From Legionella sp. PATHC032 (GTDB lineage Bacteria > Pseudomonadota > Gammaproteobacteria > Legionellales > Legionellaceae), in NCBI RefSeq assembly GCF_026191185.1, contig NZ_JAPHOV010000001.1, positions 1,483,001-1,547,000 on the forward strand: a stretch of 64,000 bases of DNA, given 5' to 3'. How positions within the stretch are numbered: position 1 is the stretch's first letter; each line of letters opens with the position of its first letter. Made by a program: the position numbers and the translations under genes. The notes beneath the pieces were generated by a model. That model made no database searches and was not told where the DNA came from. It saw only the letters and a program-made list of their open reading frames with translations. Of this stretch, positions 46,712 through 55,317 are shown piece by piece.

Positions 46712-46953
46712 TTAACGGATTGCGCTTTATATAAACCAATTTAAATAAAAAATGATCATGCTCTACCTTTACAATTAAGAATACATTAAGAGTTTAGAAA
46801 TCATGACCAATACCAACAGATCAAATACTGAAGATTTAGAGCAACAGTACCTTAGCGCACGAGATACTATTGTGAGGCCATGATGGCCGTGCACAAGAGA
46901 GCAGCGGAATTGCTAAGTGAAATGCCATTAAATAATAGTAATCCATCCATATG

Positions 46954-47997
46954 TTAAGGTTTAAAATCTTTTAATTCATTATCCAGATCCCTTCCCAGTT
47001 CAAAGGCTTGCTTTGCTGCATGTGATGACTTAACAGCAAAAAAACCGCTCTGATTTGAGGAACCCAAGTTTGATATACTTTTTATAAATATATTGATACT
47101 GTTTAGAAGTTGATTTGAGAGATTCTGTAAATAACCTTCCGATTCTAAATCTTTCTGTAAAAATGGAATGGTACTTTCTATCGTTCGTTTCGCTGTATCG
47201 GCAAAGTCATAGATTGACTCTAGAGAAGGATTTGAAAATGCTTCATTTTTATTTTTCCTCAGCGACTCCAGTAATTCATTGGCTTTAATTTTTGCATCAG
47301 GATAATGAAGACCTATATCTTTTATTTTTTCTCCAAATTCATTTAAAATTTTATCAATATTGGTACTAAGATTATAGAATTTTTTTGTAAAAATTATTTC
47401 ATCTCTCCAGGCATTATAATCCTTTTGTGTCTTGAAAAACTCCCCTCTTACACCTGCTTTTGCAAGTCGTCGCTCAATTGATATACCACTACTATGTATC
47501 AAGGTTTCTGGAGATTTAAAATAGTAATCAAACTCATCATTTTTCATTTTCAAAAATTGTTCTTTAAGCTTTCCAAGTTCTATGGCTGGGTCTAGTATTT
47601 TTTTATCTTGAGATGCTGGAGTATTGGGTAATATAACGGTATTTTTTTTTGTTGTATCATTTACTTTACGTTGTTGTTGTTCTTCTTCTTTAAGTTTTGC
47701 TAATTCTGCTTTTGTTCTAGAAAATCTTTCATCTCTCAAGGGAGCATCATCAGATTCAAGAGTACTTGGAGATAAATCAGTATTTTTTCTTGCAGAAATT
47801 ACTTCTTCTATCCAGGAAAAACAATCTTCTTCTGTCTCAAAAAACTCCAAATTGAGGCCTATCCCGGAGAGGCGAGCCAATATCAAAGAGACACTACGGG
47901 GTGAAGTATCTCCTTTGTTAAAGAAAAAATTAAAATCTTTATTTTTCATCCTCACACATGTTTCTGTAAACTTTGCTAGTTCATCCGAAGGTTTCAT
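46954..47997 (-). CDS. Duplicated-domain protein with Lgt3-like C-terminal module; probable effector
   Basis: 347 residues. A ~68-residue unit occurs twice: first at ~6-72 (E-L-A-K-F to I-S-A-R-K) and again at ~140-208 (E-L-G-K-L-K to F-T-K-K-F). Each copy has M-K-N, F-x-Y/F-x-F, R-L-A/S and E-F-F-x-T near its end. A Lys/Glu/Gln-rich linker separates them. Residues ~213-347 match the C-terminal module of Lgt3: L-L-E-S-L-R-K, A-F-S-N-P-S, F-L-Q-K-D-L, a weak hydrophobic helix and G-F-F-A-V-K-S-S. There is no signal peptide. The unit family is unknown to me. Confidence 0.75.
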   Translation of the reverse strand: MKPSDELAKFTETCVRMKNKDFNFFFNKGDTSPRSVSLILARLSGIGLNLEFFETEEDCFSWIEEVISARKNTDLSPSTLESDDAPLRDERFSRTKAELAKLKEEEQQQRKVNDTTKKNTVILPNTPASQDKKILDPAIELGKLKEQFLKMKNDEFDYYFKSPETLIHSSGISIERRLAKAGVRGEFFKTQKDYNAWRDEIIFTKKFYNLSTNIDKILNEFGEKIKDIGLHYPDAKIKANELLESLRKNKNEAFSNPSLESIYDFADTAKRTIESTIPFLQKDLESEGYLQNLSNQLLNSINIFIKSISNLGSSNQSGFFAVKSSHAAKQAFELGRDLDNELKDFKP

Positions 47998-48181
47998 AAT
48001 TTAGTCTCCATATAGGGCGTGCCATATTTGATTATTTAAGTGCGCTTTGTTTAATAATTGTATTATAAGTTTATAAAACAATCAATGTGACTTGCTGTCA
48101 ACAAGTTGGCTTATAAGGTTTAATTCTTCAAGAGTTATATAAACAACGGCTTCTCTAATTAAAGTTTTATTTGACTTTTAT

Positions 48182-48403
48182 TTAAGGAAGGACTTTAATT
48201 TGCTGGTCATAACGCTTCTCATCAGCATTCTGTAATAATTTTTCGTTGTCCATAATATACCTTAGAAATTTTTTAAACCATCTGACTTCCTCAGGTTTGG
48301 GAGGCTTGGTTTCTAATGTCTCTTGTACTCCAGTAATAAAACTTTCAATAGCTTTATCATAAAAATGAAACTGCCCATTTGAGTCTCTATAATCCGTTCT
48401 ATA
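48182..48403 (-). pseudogene. C-terminal gene fragment without a start
   Basis: 73 sense codons from just after an in-frame TAG (48406-48404) to TAA (48184-48182). There is no start codon near its 5' end, and its only Met is late. The product is protein-like: N-G-Q-F-H-F-Y-D-K-A-I-E-S-F, then K-P-P-K-P-E-E-V-R-W-F-K-K-F-L and a polar end. It begins 18 bases beyond the GGCT-like gene. It is probably the surviving end of a deleted gene, possibly an effector. Confidence 0.45.
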
Positions 48404-48420
48404 CTAATATCTATTGATAG

Positions 48421-48801
48421 CTAGCCTTTTGTTTGGTTATTCCCATAGAGGTCTTGAGTATTTATATAAACCCATGCATTAACCCCTGAGTTCAATTTCA
48501 CATTCACACGCTTGTACTCAGAGACTTCATACTCATCCGTTTGTGCCAACTCTTCTTTGCTGATAGTAAATACAGTACCTTGAATTGTATCTGAAGGATT
48601 GCCAGTATATGAAATAATGGGATGGCAATTATCGCCACTTGTCGCAACAACGTCTGTGTTTTTAATTTCAACCATAGATAATTTGAATCCTTGTAATGTA
48701 TCTTCTTGACCTTCCAGTTTTCTACCGAAATTGGCAATTTGTACTTTTTCATAACGTAAGGTACCGTAGGAAAATAACTTTTCTGTCTGCGCTTGGCTCA
48801 T
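48421..48801 (-). CDS. GGCT/AIG2-like (gamma-glutamylcyclotransferase fold) protein
   Basis: ~126 residues from ATG 48801 (preceded by AAAGAG); the frame is open to 48900, but the extra residues would overlap the divergent gene's start. The hallmark is L-F-S-Y-G-T-L-R-Y-E near the N-terminus, with G-T-V-F-T-I-S and D-E-Y-E later, as in GGCT-fold proteins that cleave gamma-glutamyl or isopeptide-type amines. The catalytic Glu is probably in the D-E-Y-E region. The physiological substrate is unknown. Confidence 0.72.
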   Translation of the reverse strand: MSQAQTEKLFSYGTLRYEKVQIANFGRKLEGQEDTLQGFKLSMVEIKNTDVVATSGDNCHPIISYTGNPSDTIQGTVFTISKEELAQTDEYEVSEYKRVNVKLNSGVNAWVYINTQDLYGNNQTKG

Positions 48802-48890
48802 AAAATCAATCTCTTTAAAATAAAAAGTAGTGAATTTTAATCGTTTTCCTATTATTATCAAAGTGAGATTTATAAAACCAATGGGAGCAA

Positions 48891-49184
48891 ATGATGTCAA
48901 AATTTTTTAATTTAAAGACAGGTACCTTACATTGTGTAGAATCCTATGCTGGTGCAGTCAAATTTCCCAAACAGCTAAATCAGGAATCAAGAAAAATAAA
49001 CGAAGAGATTCTCGATAATAATGGTTATCCTTTGATGGCGCCTAAGTTAAGACGTCAAAATGCTAATCAGTTAAAAATGTTTTTTTCCGGTGAAAATAAT
49101 ACTCTTTTAAATGGATCATATGATCTCAGGGATCATTCAAACAAAGATCTGACGGAAGTCACAAATATAATCACTTATCGTTAA
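48891..49184 (+). CDS. Small hypothetical protein
   Basis: 97 residues, polar, with no signal peptide, membrane segment or known motif. The sequence includes V-K-F-P-K-Q-L-N-Q-E-S and A-P-K-L-R-R-Q-N-A-N. GGGAGC sits just before tandem ATG codons (48891, 48894). It diverges from the GGCT-like gene (~90 bases apart) and ends at a hairpin that looks like its own terminator, so it is probably a real monocistronic gene. Confidence 0.6.
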   Translation: MMSKFFNLKTGTLHCVESYAGAVKFPKQLNQESRKINEEILDNNGYPLMAPKLRRQNANQLKMFFSGENNTLLNGSYDLRDHSNKDLTEVTNIITYR

Positions 49185-49190
49185 TTACAA

Positions 49191-49242
49191 TTAGGTATTT
49201 GCCAAAATAATAATTAAGCAAGTACCTAACAAGCGAGTTTTT
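49191..49242 (+). terminator. Hairpin terminator after the 97-residue gene
   Basis: TTAGGTATTTGC (49191-49202) pairs with GCAAGTACCTAA (49218-49229), 12 pairs with one G-T wobble, followed after 8 bases by a T5 tract. The stop codon is only 7 bases upstream. The rest of the gap to 49470 shows nothing I can name. Confidence 0.5.
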
Positions 49243-49469
49243 CACTCAGCCCTGCCTTCAAGTACAGTACAACCGCATTTAATTTTGTGGCTTATATATG
49301 GCCGATCAAATTGGTTGTCTTGTTTATATACTCCAATATCAAATTGAGATTGCTTATCCAGAACCGATGCAGTGGTTAATACTAAAAAATAGGCAAAGTT
49401 GTTAAATCCTTTAACCTGATTTTATGCCTTAATTAAGTACTCCATAACTAATTATTAATTATTTTGTAC

Positions 49470-49475
49470 TATAAT
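49470..49475 (+). promoter_or_regulatory. -10 box upstream of lem10
   Basis: A perfect TATAAT lies 35 bases before the lem10 ATG. No good -35 is visible at 17 bases' distance, so activation by a regulator is likely. AGAGG precedes the start codon. Confidence 0.45.
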
Positions 49476-49510
49476 TCCACAAAAACACCTAAGTATAGAA
49501 GAGGTAGATT

Positions 49511-51307
49511 ATGGTAACGAAAATAATTTGGGTTTCTAATAATGGTAAACCTAATTTAAAAATGGAGTTTGTAAGTCAAGAAGAAAAAAGTAAATTTTTC
49601 AAGGAAGTAAAGACAAAAGCAAGCGAATTAGGACTAAATTTTCCATTAGTGCAAGGCCCTGGCAATTCTCTGCTGATAGAGGCTTCAAATTACCCAGCTG
49701 ATCCTTGCGGTTGTTATATATCTCCAGGGGGAAAGTTAGCTATTAATTTTGGAAAAGTGGAATTGAGTCATTTTATATTACCTAAAGTAGGTGTGAAAAC
49801 GGAGCATGCTGAGATTTTCAAAGACCATAATACTATTTTTTTCCATAAAAATAAGCTTCCAAGTGTGAATTCAGAATTAACGTTTGTACCAATTGGTACA
49901 CCTGTTATTGTTCCCGTGCCAAAACCGGGGGCTACTTCTCCAACATTTTTTAATCCTTCAAAGTCGGGGGATTCTTCGATTTCTATTACTGCGACGGGAA
50001 ACGTTGATAGTCCGATGATAAGAATTACTTTTCAAAATCAAACAGAGAGAGAGTTTTTTTTAAATAAAATAACAGATAAAGCAAAAAGTTTAGGGGTTAA
50101 TATTTCAACTCACCCTTTTGAAATCAAAGACCCTAATATGATACTTATTAAACCTTCGAAATACCCCGATAATAAATTAGGCTGTTATATTTCCAAGAAT
50201 AAGGAGATTGCAATTAATTTTGGGAGGACAGAATTTAGAGACTTTGTGTTGTCTAATCTCGGAGTAGGCTCTCATTTAGGAACCTGCCCAACAAAAAATG
50301 AAACAGGTAACGATACTTTCTATTTTAATCAGGAAAATCTTTCTCTAAATGGCCCCTCCTTATTGCTAAATAACAAAATAACCAAAGAAATAGAGAAAAA
50401 TGATTATCTACTCTCTGCTAATGGATCCAAGGCCATTGACTATGTTTGGAGTAATTTTTTAAAACATCCTTATAATCCTAAACTGAAACAACCAGATGCT
50501 AATGTAAAGGCAGCATGGGAAAAACATACTGAATGGGAGCACTGGTCTAATATGGGTCAGGATTGGTCATTAAATACTCCCTCGGGTTTGGTTCCCAGGC
50601 CAAATCATGGAATCGCTCATACATTACGAGTTGCACAGCTTGTACCAGTCATTGCTGAGTTTTTGAAAGCATATTCAGGTGATCCAAAATTCCAAAAGTT
50701 AACGCAAAAAGAAATACAAAAAGCACAATACATGATGTTATTTTCAGTAATTGGGCGTGAAAACGATATGAGCTGGACAGATGCCAATCATTATCAGCAG
50801 GCATTTAAGGAAGCATACAATGGACAGCACTCTAAGCACATCTATGCTACTTTCAAAGAAAATGCTCAAAAAGGATTTTTAAACCATGTGGTTACTAATA
50901 AATCGTCATTAATTCCTTCGCTATTTTCCGATGAAAATGAGCTTCAATATTGGGCTGAAGCTTTAGATACAGGCAAGCCCGGAATTTCTTCTGCATCTGG
51001 CATACTTATGGCTTTAGCTCATGATCTGGATCTCATGAGATGTTATGACAAAGGAAAATTCAATAGTCTTAAAATGAAAGATTTGGTAGTCAGACTTGGA
51101 GGAAATGAAGAGGCAGCAAAGAAACTGGCCGATTATGCTCATGATCTGATTGTAGCGACTGGAGATCGATGCATGGGGTATGGGGTAACTCAGGATTATA
51201 ATTACTCTCTTTTTGGCAAATGTAGTCTTGATCCAAATGAGTGTCTAAAACAGCTTCAAAGTATTCCTAAGCCAGAGACAACTTTGGCAAATCAATATGG
51301 TATTTGA
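49511..51307 (+). CDS. lem10: Dot/Icm effector Lem10, KLAMP repeats plus SidE-type PDE domain
   Basis: 598 residues. Two homologous N-terminal units (~1-98 and ~170-255) each contain G-C-Y-I-S, A-I-N-F-G-K/R and an F-V/I-L ending; these correspond to the nucleotide-binding KLAMP domains described for Lpg1496. The C-terminal ~300 residues are related to the phosphodiesterase domain of SidE ubiquitin ligases and retain its catalytic features: R-P-N-H-G-I-A-H-T-L-R, G-R-E-N-D and L-A-H-D-L-D-L. SidE enzymes use this domain to join phosphoribosyl-ubiquitin to serine. Whether Lem10 does so is not shown by sequence. It has no mART domain. Confidence 0.9.
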   Translation: MVTKIIWVSNNGKPNLKMEFVSQEEKSKFFKEVKTKASELGLNFPLVQGPGNSLLIEASNYPADPCGCYISPGGKLAINFGKVELSHFILPKVGVKTEHAEIFKDHNTIFFHKNKLPSVNSELTFVPIGTPVIVPVPKPGATSPTFFNPSKSGDSSISITATGNVDSPMIRITFQNQTEREFFLNKITDKAKSLGVNISTHPFEIKDPNMILIKPSKYPDNKLGCYISKNKEIAINFGRTEFRDFVLSNLGVGSHLGTCPTKNETGNDTFYFNQENLSLNGPSLLLNNKITKEIEKNDYLLSANGSKAIDYVWSNFLKHPYNPKLKQPDANVKAAWEKHTEWEHWSNMGQDWSLNTPSGLVPRPNHGIAHTLRVAQLVPVIAEFLKAYSGDPKFQKLTQKEIQKAQYMMLFSVIGRENDMSWTDANHYQQAFKEAYNGQHSKHIYATFKENAQKGFLNHVVTNKSSLIPSLFSDENELQYWAEALDTGKPGISSASGILMALAHDLDLMRCYDKGKFNSLKMKDLVVRLGGNEEAAKKLADYAHDLIVATGDRCMGYGVTQDYNYSLFGKCSLDPNECLKQLQSIPKPETTLANQYGI

Positions 51308-51547
51308 GATTAAATCTTTTATACTATGGCTGTAGCCAGTTTAAATCGTACAGTTATTTAATTAGCATCCTTTTGAATGCAAAGGGTGCTGTCTATTGTC
51401 CTAACAAATAAAACACTAGCCCGATTGAAATTATTGTCTTGATCTTATATTGTGACTTCACTGAACTGAAAGCGGATAACATGGTTTTTGATCAGTTGAA
51501 ATAAGGAATATTAATTTTTAGTTTTTTTGGTAAAACAGGGAGTATTT
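51308..51547 (+). other. lem10-pepN intergenic region with a 10-bp hairpin
   Basis: AGCATCCTTT (51364-51373) pairs with AAAGGGTGCT (51381-51390), with one G-T wobble, but no T tract follows. A pepN ribosome site, GGGAG, lies before ATG 51548. I see no other feature. Confidence 0.35.
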
Positions 51548-54229
51548 ATGAAAACAGATCAATCCAAGGTAAAAAAGTTAAGTGATTATAAGAGCCTTGA
51601 TTATTTTGTAATTCACGTTGATTTGCAAATCGATCTCAGCAAAAAACCAGTTGAATCCAAAGCCCGTCTTACAGTAGTTCCCAACCCGAGTATTGATTCA
51701 CATTCAAACGATTTGGTATTGGATGGTGAGAATATGACATTAGTATCGTTACAAATGAACGATAACTTATTGAAAGAAAATGAATATGAGCTAACTAAAG
51801 ATTCTTTAATAATCAAAAACATACCTCAAAATACTCCCTTTACTATAGAAACGACCTCTTTGCTAGGTGAAAATACCGATTTGTTTGGATTGTATGAAAC
51901 AGAGGGCGTGGCCTTAGTCAAGGCAGAGTCTGAAGGATTACGCCGAGTATTTTATTTGCCGGACAGACCTGATAATCTCGCGACTTATAAAACCACTATC
52001 ATCGCAAATCAGGAAGATTATCCTGTTTTACTTTCAAATGGTGTGCTAATTGAGAAAAAAGAACTTCCTTTGGGTCTGCATTCTGTAACCTGGCTGGATG
52101 ATGTCCCAAAGCCAAGTTATTTATTCGCTCTGGTGGCAGGCAATTTACAGCGCTCAGTAACCTATTATCAAACAAAATCTGGCCGTCAATTACCGATCGA
52201 ATTCTATGTACCACCATCAGCTACAGCAAAATGTGATTTTGCGAAGGAAGTATTGAAAGAAGCGATGGCATGGGATGAACGTACTTTTAATTTGGAATGT
52301 GCCTTGAGGCAACATATGGTAGCCGGAGTGGATAAATACGCCTCAGGTGCTTCTGAGCCAACTGGTTTGAATTTATTTAATACAGAAAATCTATTTGCAA
52401 CTCCTGAAACTAAAACAGATATAGGTATTTTACGAGTGTTGGAAGTGGTTGCCCATGAGTTTTTTCATTATTGGTCGGGAGATAGGGTTACCATAAGAGA
52501 TTGGTTTAATTTACCATTAAAAGAAGGCCTTACCACTTTTAGAGCAGCGATGTTCAGAGAGGAGCTATTTGGTACTGATTTGATAAGATTGCTGGATGGC
52601 AAGAATTTGGATGAAAGAGCGCCTCGACAAAGTGCCTACACAGCAGTTAGAAGCCTATATACTGCTGCAGCCTATGAAAAAAGTGCTGATATTTTTCGTA
52701 TGATGATGTTATTAGTAGGTAAGAAACTCTTTTTTCAGGGAGTAGCGAAATTTTTTAAGGATAATGATGGAGGTGCAGTTACTCTGGAGGATTTTATTGA
52801 TTCACTTAGTAACTCAACTGGTAAAGATCTTCATTTCTTTTTGTCCTGGTTTACTGAATCTGGAATTCCTGAATTGATAGTAACTGATGAATTTAATCCA
52901 GATACAAAAAGATATCTTTTAAAAATTAAAACAGTCAACGGGAAAAATCGCCCTGTTCCTTTCCTGATGGGTTTGCTCGATAGTATGGGAAAAGAAATTG
53001 TAGCTGATAAATTATTAATCGTTGATCAAGAGGAAATGGAGTTTCAATTTGAAAATATCCAGACCCGCCCTATTCCATCGTTATTACGTAGTTTTTCTGC
53101 CCCTGTACACATGAAATATGAATGTTCTTATCAAGATTTATTATTATTGATGCAATTCGACACTAATTTGTATAATCGTTGTGAGGCAGCAAAGCAACTT
53201 ATTTCAGCTTTACTTAACGATTTTTGTAAAGGGGAAAAAATAGAATTATCTCCTCCGTTCTTCGCTGTTTACAAGACATTACTTTCTGATCATTCTTTAA
53301 GTGAATGGATGCTGGCTGAATTAATTACCTTACCCTCTTTAGAGGAGTTGATTGAGAATCAGGAAAAGCCTGATTTTGAAAAATTAAATGAGGGGCGTCA
53401 ATTGATACAAAATGCCCTTGCAAAAGAATTGAAAACGGATTTTTATAATCTCCTTTTTAGATTACAAATAGCTGGAGATGATCATAAACGAAAATTAGAG
53501 GGTTTTGATTTGAAACAGGCGGGATTAAGGCGTTTAAAATCAGTATGTTTTTCTTATCTACTCAATGTTGATTTTGAAAAAACAAAGGAAAAACTGATTC
53601 TTCAATTTGAAGATGCTTTAGGCAAAAATATGACTGAGACTGTTTTGGCATTAAATATGTTGTGCGAAATAAATGGTGAGGAAGCTGATGTTGCATTAGA
53701 GGATTATTATAATTATTGGAAAAACGATCCGGGTGCTGTAAATAACTGGTTTAGTATTCAAGCATCGGCGCACTCCACTGATGTGATAGAGCGGGTAAAA
53801 AAATTAATGCGTCATAGTGATTTTGATTTATCTAATCCGAATAAGGTATACGCCCTACTGGGATCATTTATTAAAAACCCATTTGGATTTCATGCTGCTA
53901 CAGGTGAAGGTTACCAACTGGTTGCTGATGCCATTCTTGGCTTAGATAAAATTAATCCAACCATGGCTGCCAATTTGACTGAAAAATTTACTTATTGGGA
54001 TAAATATGATTTAAATAGGCAAGCTATGATGATTAGCAGTTTAAAATTAATCTATTCTAATGCCACTTCATCCGATGTGAGAACTATGGCAAAAAAGGGA
54101 TTGGATAAGGTAAAAGAAGATCTCCCATTACCAATCCATTTGACTTTTCATGGGGGATCAATCAACCAGAATAAAATCACTCAATTAATCGCTGATGGAG
54201 ATAAGGAAAATACCTATCTCTTGCATTGA
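51548..54229 (+). CDS. pepN: Aminopeptidase N (M1 family) with variant GAMEN motif
   Basis: Zinc aminopeptidase that trims N-terminal residues from peptides. 893 residues from ATG 51548, chosen for GGGAG upstream; TTG 51527 is also open. Zinc ligands are H303-E304-F-F-H307 and E326, in H-E-F-F-H-Y-W-S-G-D and L-K-E-G-L-T. The four-domain length fits PepN. In place of the exopeptidase GAMEN motif the sequence reads G267-A-S-E-P271, keeping Gly, Ala and the alpha-amino-binding Glu but changing Met and Asn. A strong bidirectional terminator follows. Confidence 0.92.
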   Translation: MKTDQSKVKKLSDYKSLDYFVIHVDLQIDLSKKPVESKARLTVVPNPSIDSHSNDLVLDGENMTLVSLQMNDNLLKENEYELTKDSLIIKNIPQNTPFTIETTSLLGENTDLFGLYETEGVALVKAESEGLRRVFYLPDRPDNLATYKTTIIANQEDYPVLLSNGVLIEKKELPLGLHSVTWLDDVPKPSYLFALVAGNLQRSVTYYQTKSGRQLPIEFYVPPSATAKCDFAKEVLKEAMAWDERTFNLECALRQHMVAGVDKYASGASEPTGLNLFNTENLFATPETKTDIGILRVLEVVAHEFFHYWSGDRVTIRDWFNLPLKEGLTTFRAAMFREELFGTDLIRLLDGKNLDERAPRQSAYTAVRSLYTAAAYEKSADIFRMMMLLVGKKLFFQGVAKFFKDNDGGAVTLEDFIDSLSNSTGKDLHFFLSWFTESGIPELIVTDEFNPDTKRYLLKIKTVNGKNRPVPFLMGLLDSMGKEIVADKLLIVDQEEMEFQFENIQTRPIPSLLRSFSAPVHMKYECSYQDLLLLMQFDTNLYNRCEAAKQLISALLNDFCKGEKIELSPPFFAVYKTLLSDHSLSEWMLAELITLPSLEELIENQEKPDFEKLNEGRQLIQNALAKELKTDFYNLLFRLQIAGDDHKRKLEGFDLKQAGLRRLKSVCFSYLLNVDFEKTKEKLILQFEDALGKNMTETVLALNMLCEINGEEADVALEDYYNYWKNDPGAVNNWFSIQASAHSTDVIERVKKLMRHSDFDLSNPNKVYALLGSFIKNPFGFHAATGEGYQLVADAILGLDKINPTMAANLTEKFTYWDKYDLNRQAMMISSLKLIYSNATSSDVRTMAKKGLDKVKEDLPLPIHLTFHGGSINQNKITQLIADGDKENTYLLH

Positions 54230-54281
54230 TTTTTATTTTATTATCTGACATGAAACAGCCGAGATGTTGTCTAAAAAAGCA

Positions 54282-54297
54282 GGGAGTGCATACTCCC
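54282..54297. terminator. Bidirectional terminator between convergent pepN and the SAM-fold gene
   Basis: GGGAGT (54282-54287), GCAT, ACTCCC (54292-54297). Rightwards it runs into CTTCTTTATTTTT, and leftwards (minus strand) into TGCTTTTTT, so it can serve both genes. Confidence 0.75.
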
Positions 54298-54308
54298 CTT
54301 CTTTATTT

Positions 54309-55232
54309 TTATAAACTCTTCTCTGCGCCTGGTTTTAAACCAAATACTGCAAGGCCTTGAGTTTTAAACCAAATACTGTCTTCTGTAATGGCATAAGGTT
54401 TTAACTCAGGAATGGCCTGTATATTAGAATAACCTGTCGTACAAAAGTAACTTTGCCCAACCAGGTGGAATTCTTTAGTGCTTCTTGCAGGGGTTACTAA
54501 AATATGGCCAGAGGGTACAAGCTGTATTAATTGTTTAATAAAACTAACAATATCTTTCTCTTTCTCTATTCCATTTTGTACGCCTAAAAGATAAGGAACA
54601 AATACTGTATGAAATGTTTTTAATGGATGATTTTTTATCAGATGCTTCAATTCACCCGCATAAAACTCTATATGATGATCTAATTCAAATTCATTTTGAA
54701 TTCTTAATTGCACAGCTTGTTGAGTGAGTCTCAGCATATAATAAATATATGATTTTCTTAATAGTTTAGGGTTAATTACCCAAAATACAGAGTTTTTAAT
54801 TACTCCAGAGGGTAGTTTAAGTAGAGGGGGATACCATTTGGTGAGAGCTGCCAGAAGTTCGCCAATTGAAGGATATGGTTTTCCATTATTATTGTATTCT
54901 CTGTAATGGTAATATTTTTTAAATGCTTTTACCCATGCTATAGTCACAGGGTCTTTGTCATAAACAAGAATGGATTTAGCCCCTGCTTGAGCAAATAAAA
55001 AAGCGCTATTACCATATCCTGGGATAATTAGGACATTTTTTTCTTTGATTTCATTGTGCAAATTATATCGGTCTTCTTCATGACCAGATAAAACAGATGA
55101 TAAATAACGTTCTGCTCCCATTGGATAAATTAAAACTTCTTTATTATCAGTAAATCTTGTAATACGCCTCTCTAAAATCCAGTTTATTTCTTGCTTATTG
55201 AGTACAGTGTTATAGGTGTTTTTACTTGACAT
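54309..55232 (-). CDS. SAM-dependent methyltransferase-fold protein
   Basis: ~307 residues from ATG 55232 (AAAGG 7 bases upstream; an ATG at 55247 is also open). The motif N-V-L-I-I-P-G-Y-G-N-S-A-F followed by I-L-V-Y-D-K-D-P looks like the SAM-binding strand-loop of class I methyltransferases. A later L-V-P-S-G-H-I-L-V-T-P matches strand 5. Other parts are long and basic, with a Tyr-rich stretch. The pattern is reminiscent of 3-amino-3-carboxypropyl transferase-like proteins, but I would not name a substrate. Confidence 0.6.
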   Translation of the reverse strand: MSSKNTYNTVLNKQEINWILERRITRFTDNKEVLIYPMGAERYLSSVLSGHEEDRYNLHNEIKEKNVLIIPGYGNSAFLFAQAGAKSILVYDKDPVTIAWVKAFKKYYHYREYNNNGKPYPSIGELLAALTKWYPPLLKLPSGVIKNSVFWVINPKLLRKSYIYYMLRLTQQAVQLRIQNEFELDHHIEFYAGELKHLIKNHPLKTFHTVFVPYLLGVQNGIEKEKDIVSFIKQLIQLVPSGHILVTPARSTKEFHLVGQSYFCTTGYSNIQAIPELKPYAITEDSIWFKTQGLAVFGLKPGAEKSL

Positions 55233-55317
55233 GAATAGGCCTTTCATAAAGCATTATAACTGGCTGGCGCTAAATATGATTCTTTATTTAGTCGACATTT
55301 AATTATATTACACTATG

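Larger units (their letters stand above)
46249..46953. other. 705-base stretch without an intact gene
   Basis: It holds a perfect 18-bp inverted repeat (46364-46405) and a start-less reading frame on the minus strand (46505-46711). A broken short frame follows on the plus strand from ATG 46803: it reads N-T-E-D-L-E-Q-Q-Y-L-S-A-R-D and stops at 46881-46883, with a second frame resuming as M-M-A-V-H-K-R-A-A-E. The part around 46540-46680 is less AT-rich than its flanks. It looks like decayed coding DNA. Confidence 0.5.

Noticed and set aside
42134..49242. Recent genomic island with integrase and att sites around the effector genes
   Set aside because: No tRNA gene, integrase, direct-repeat att sites or intact insertion sequence is visible in 31-51 kb.
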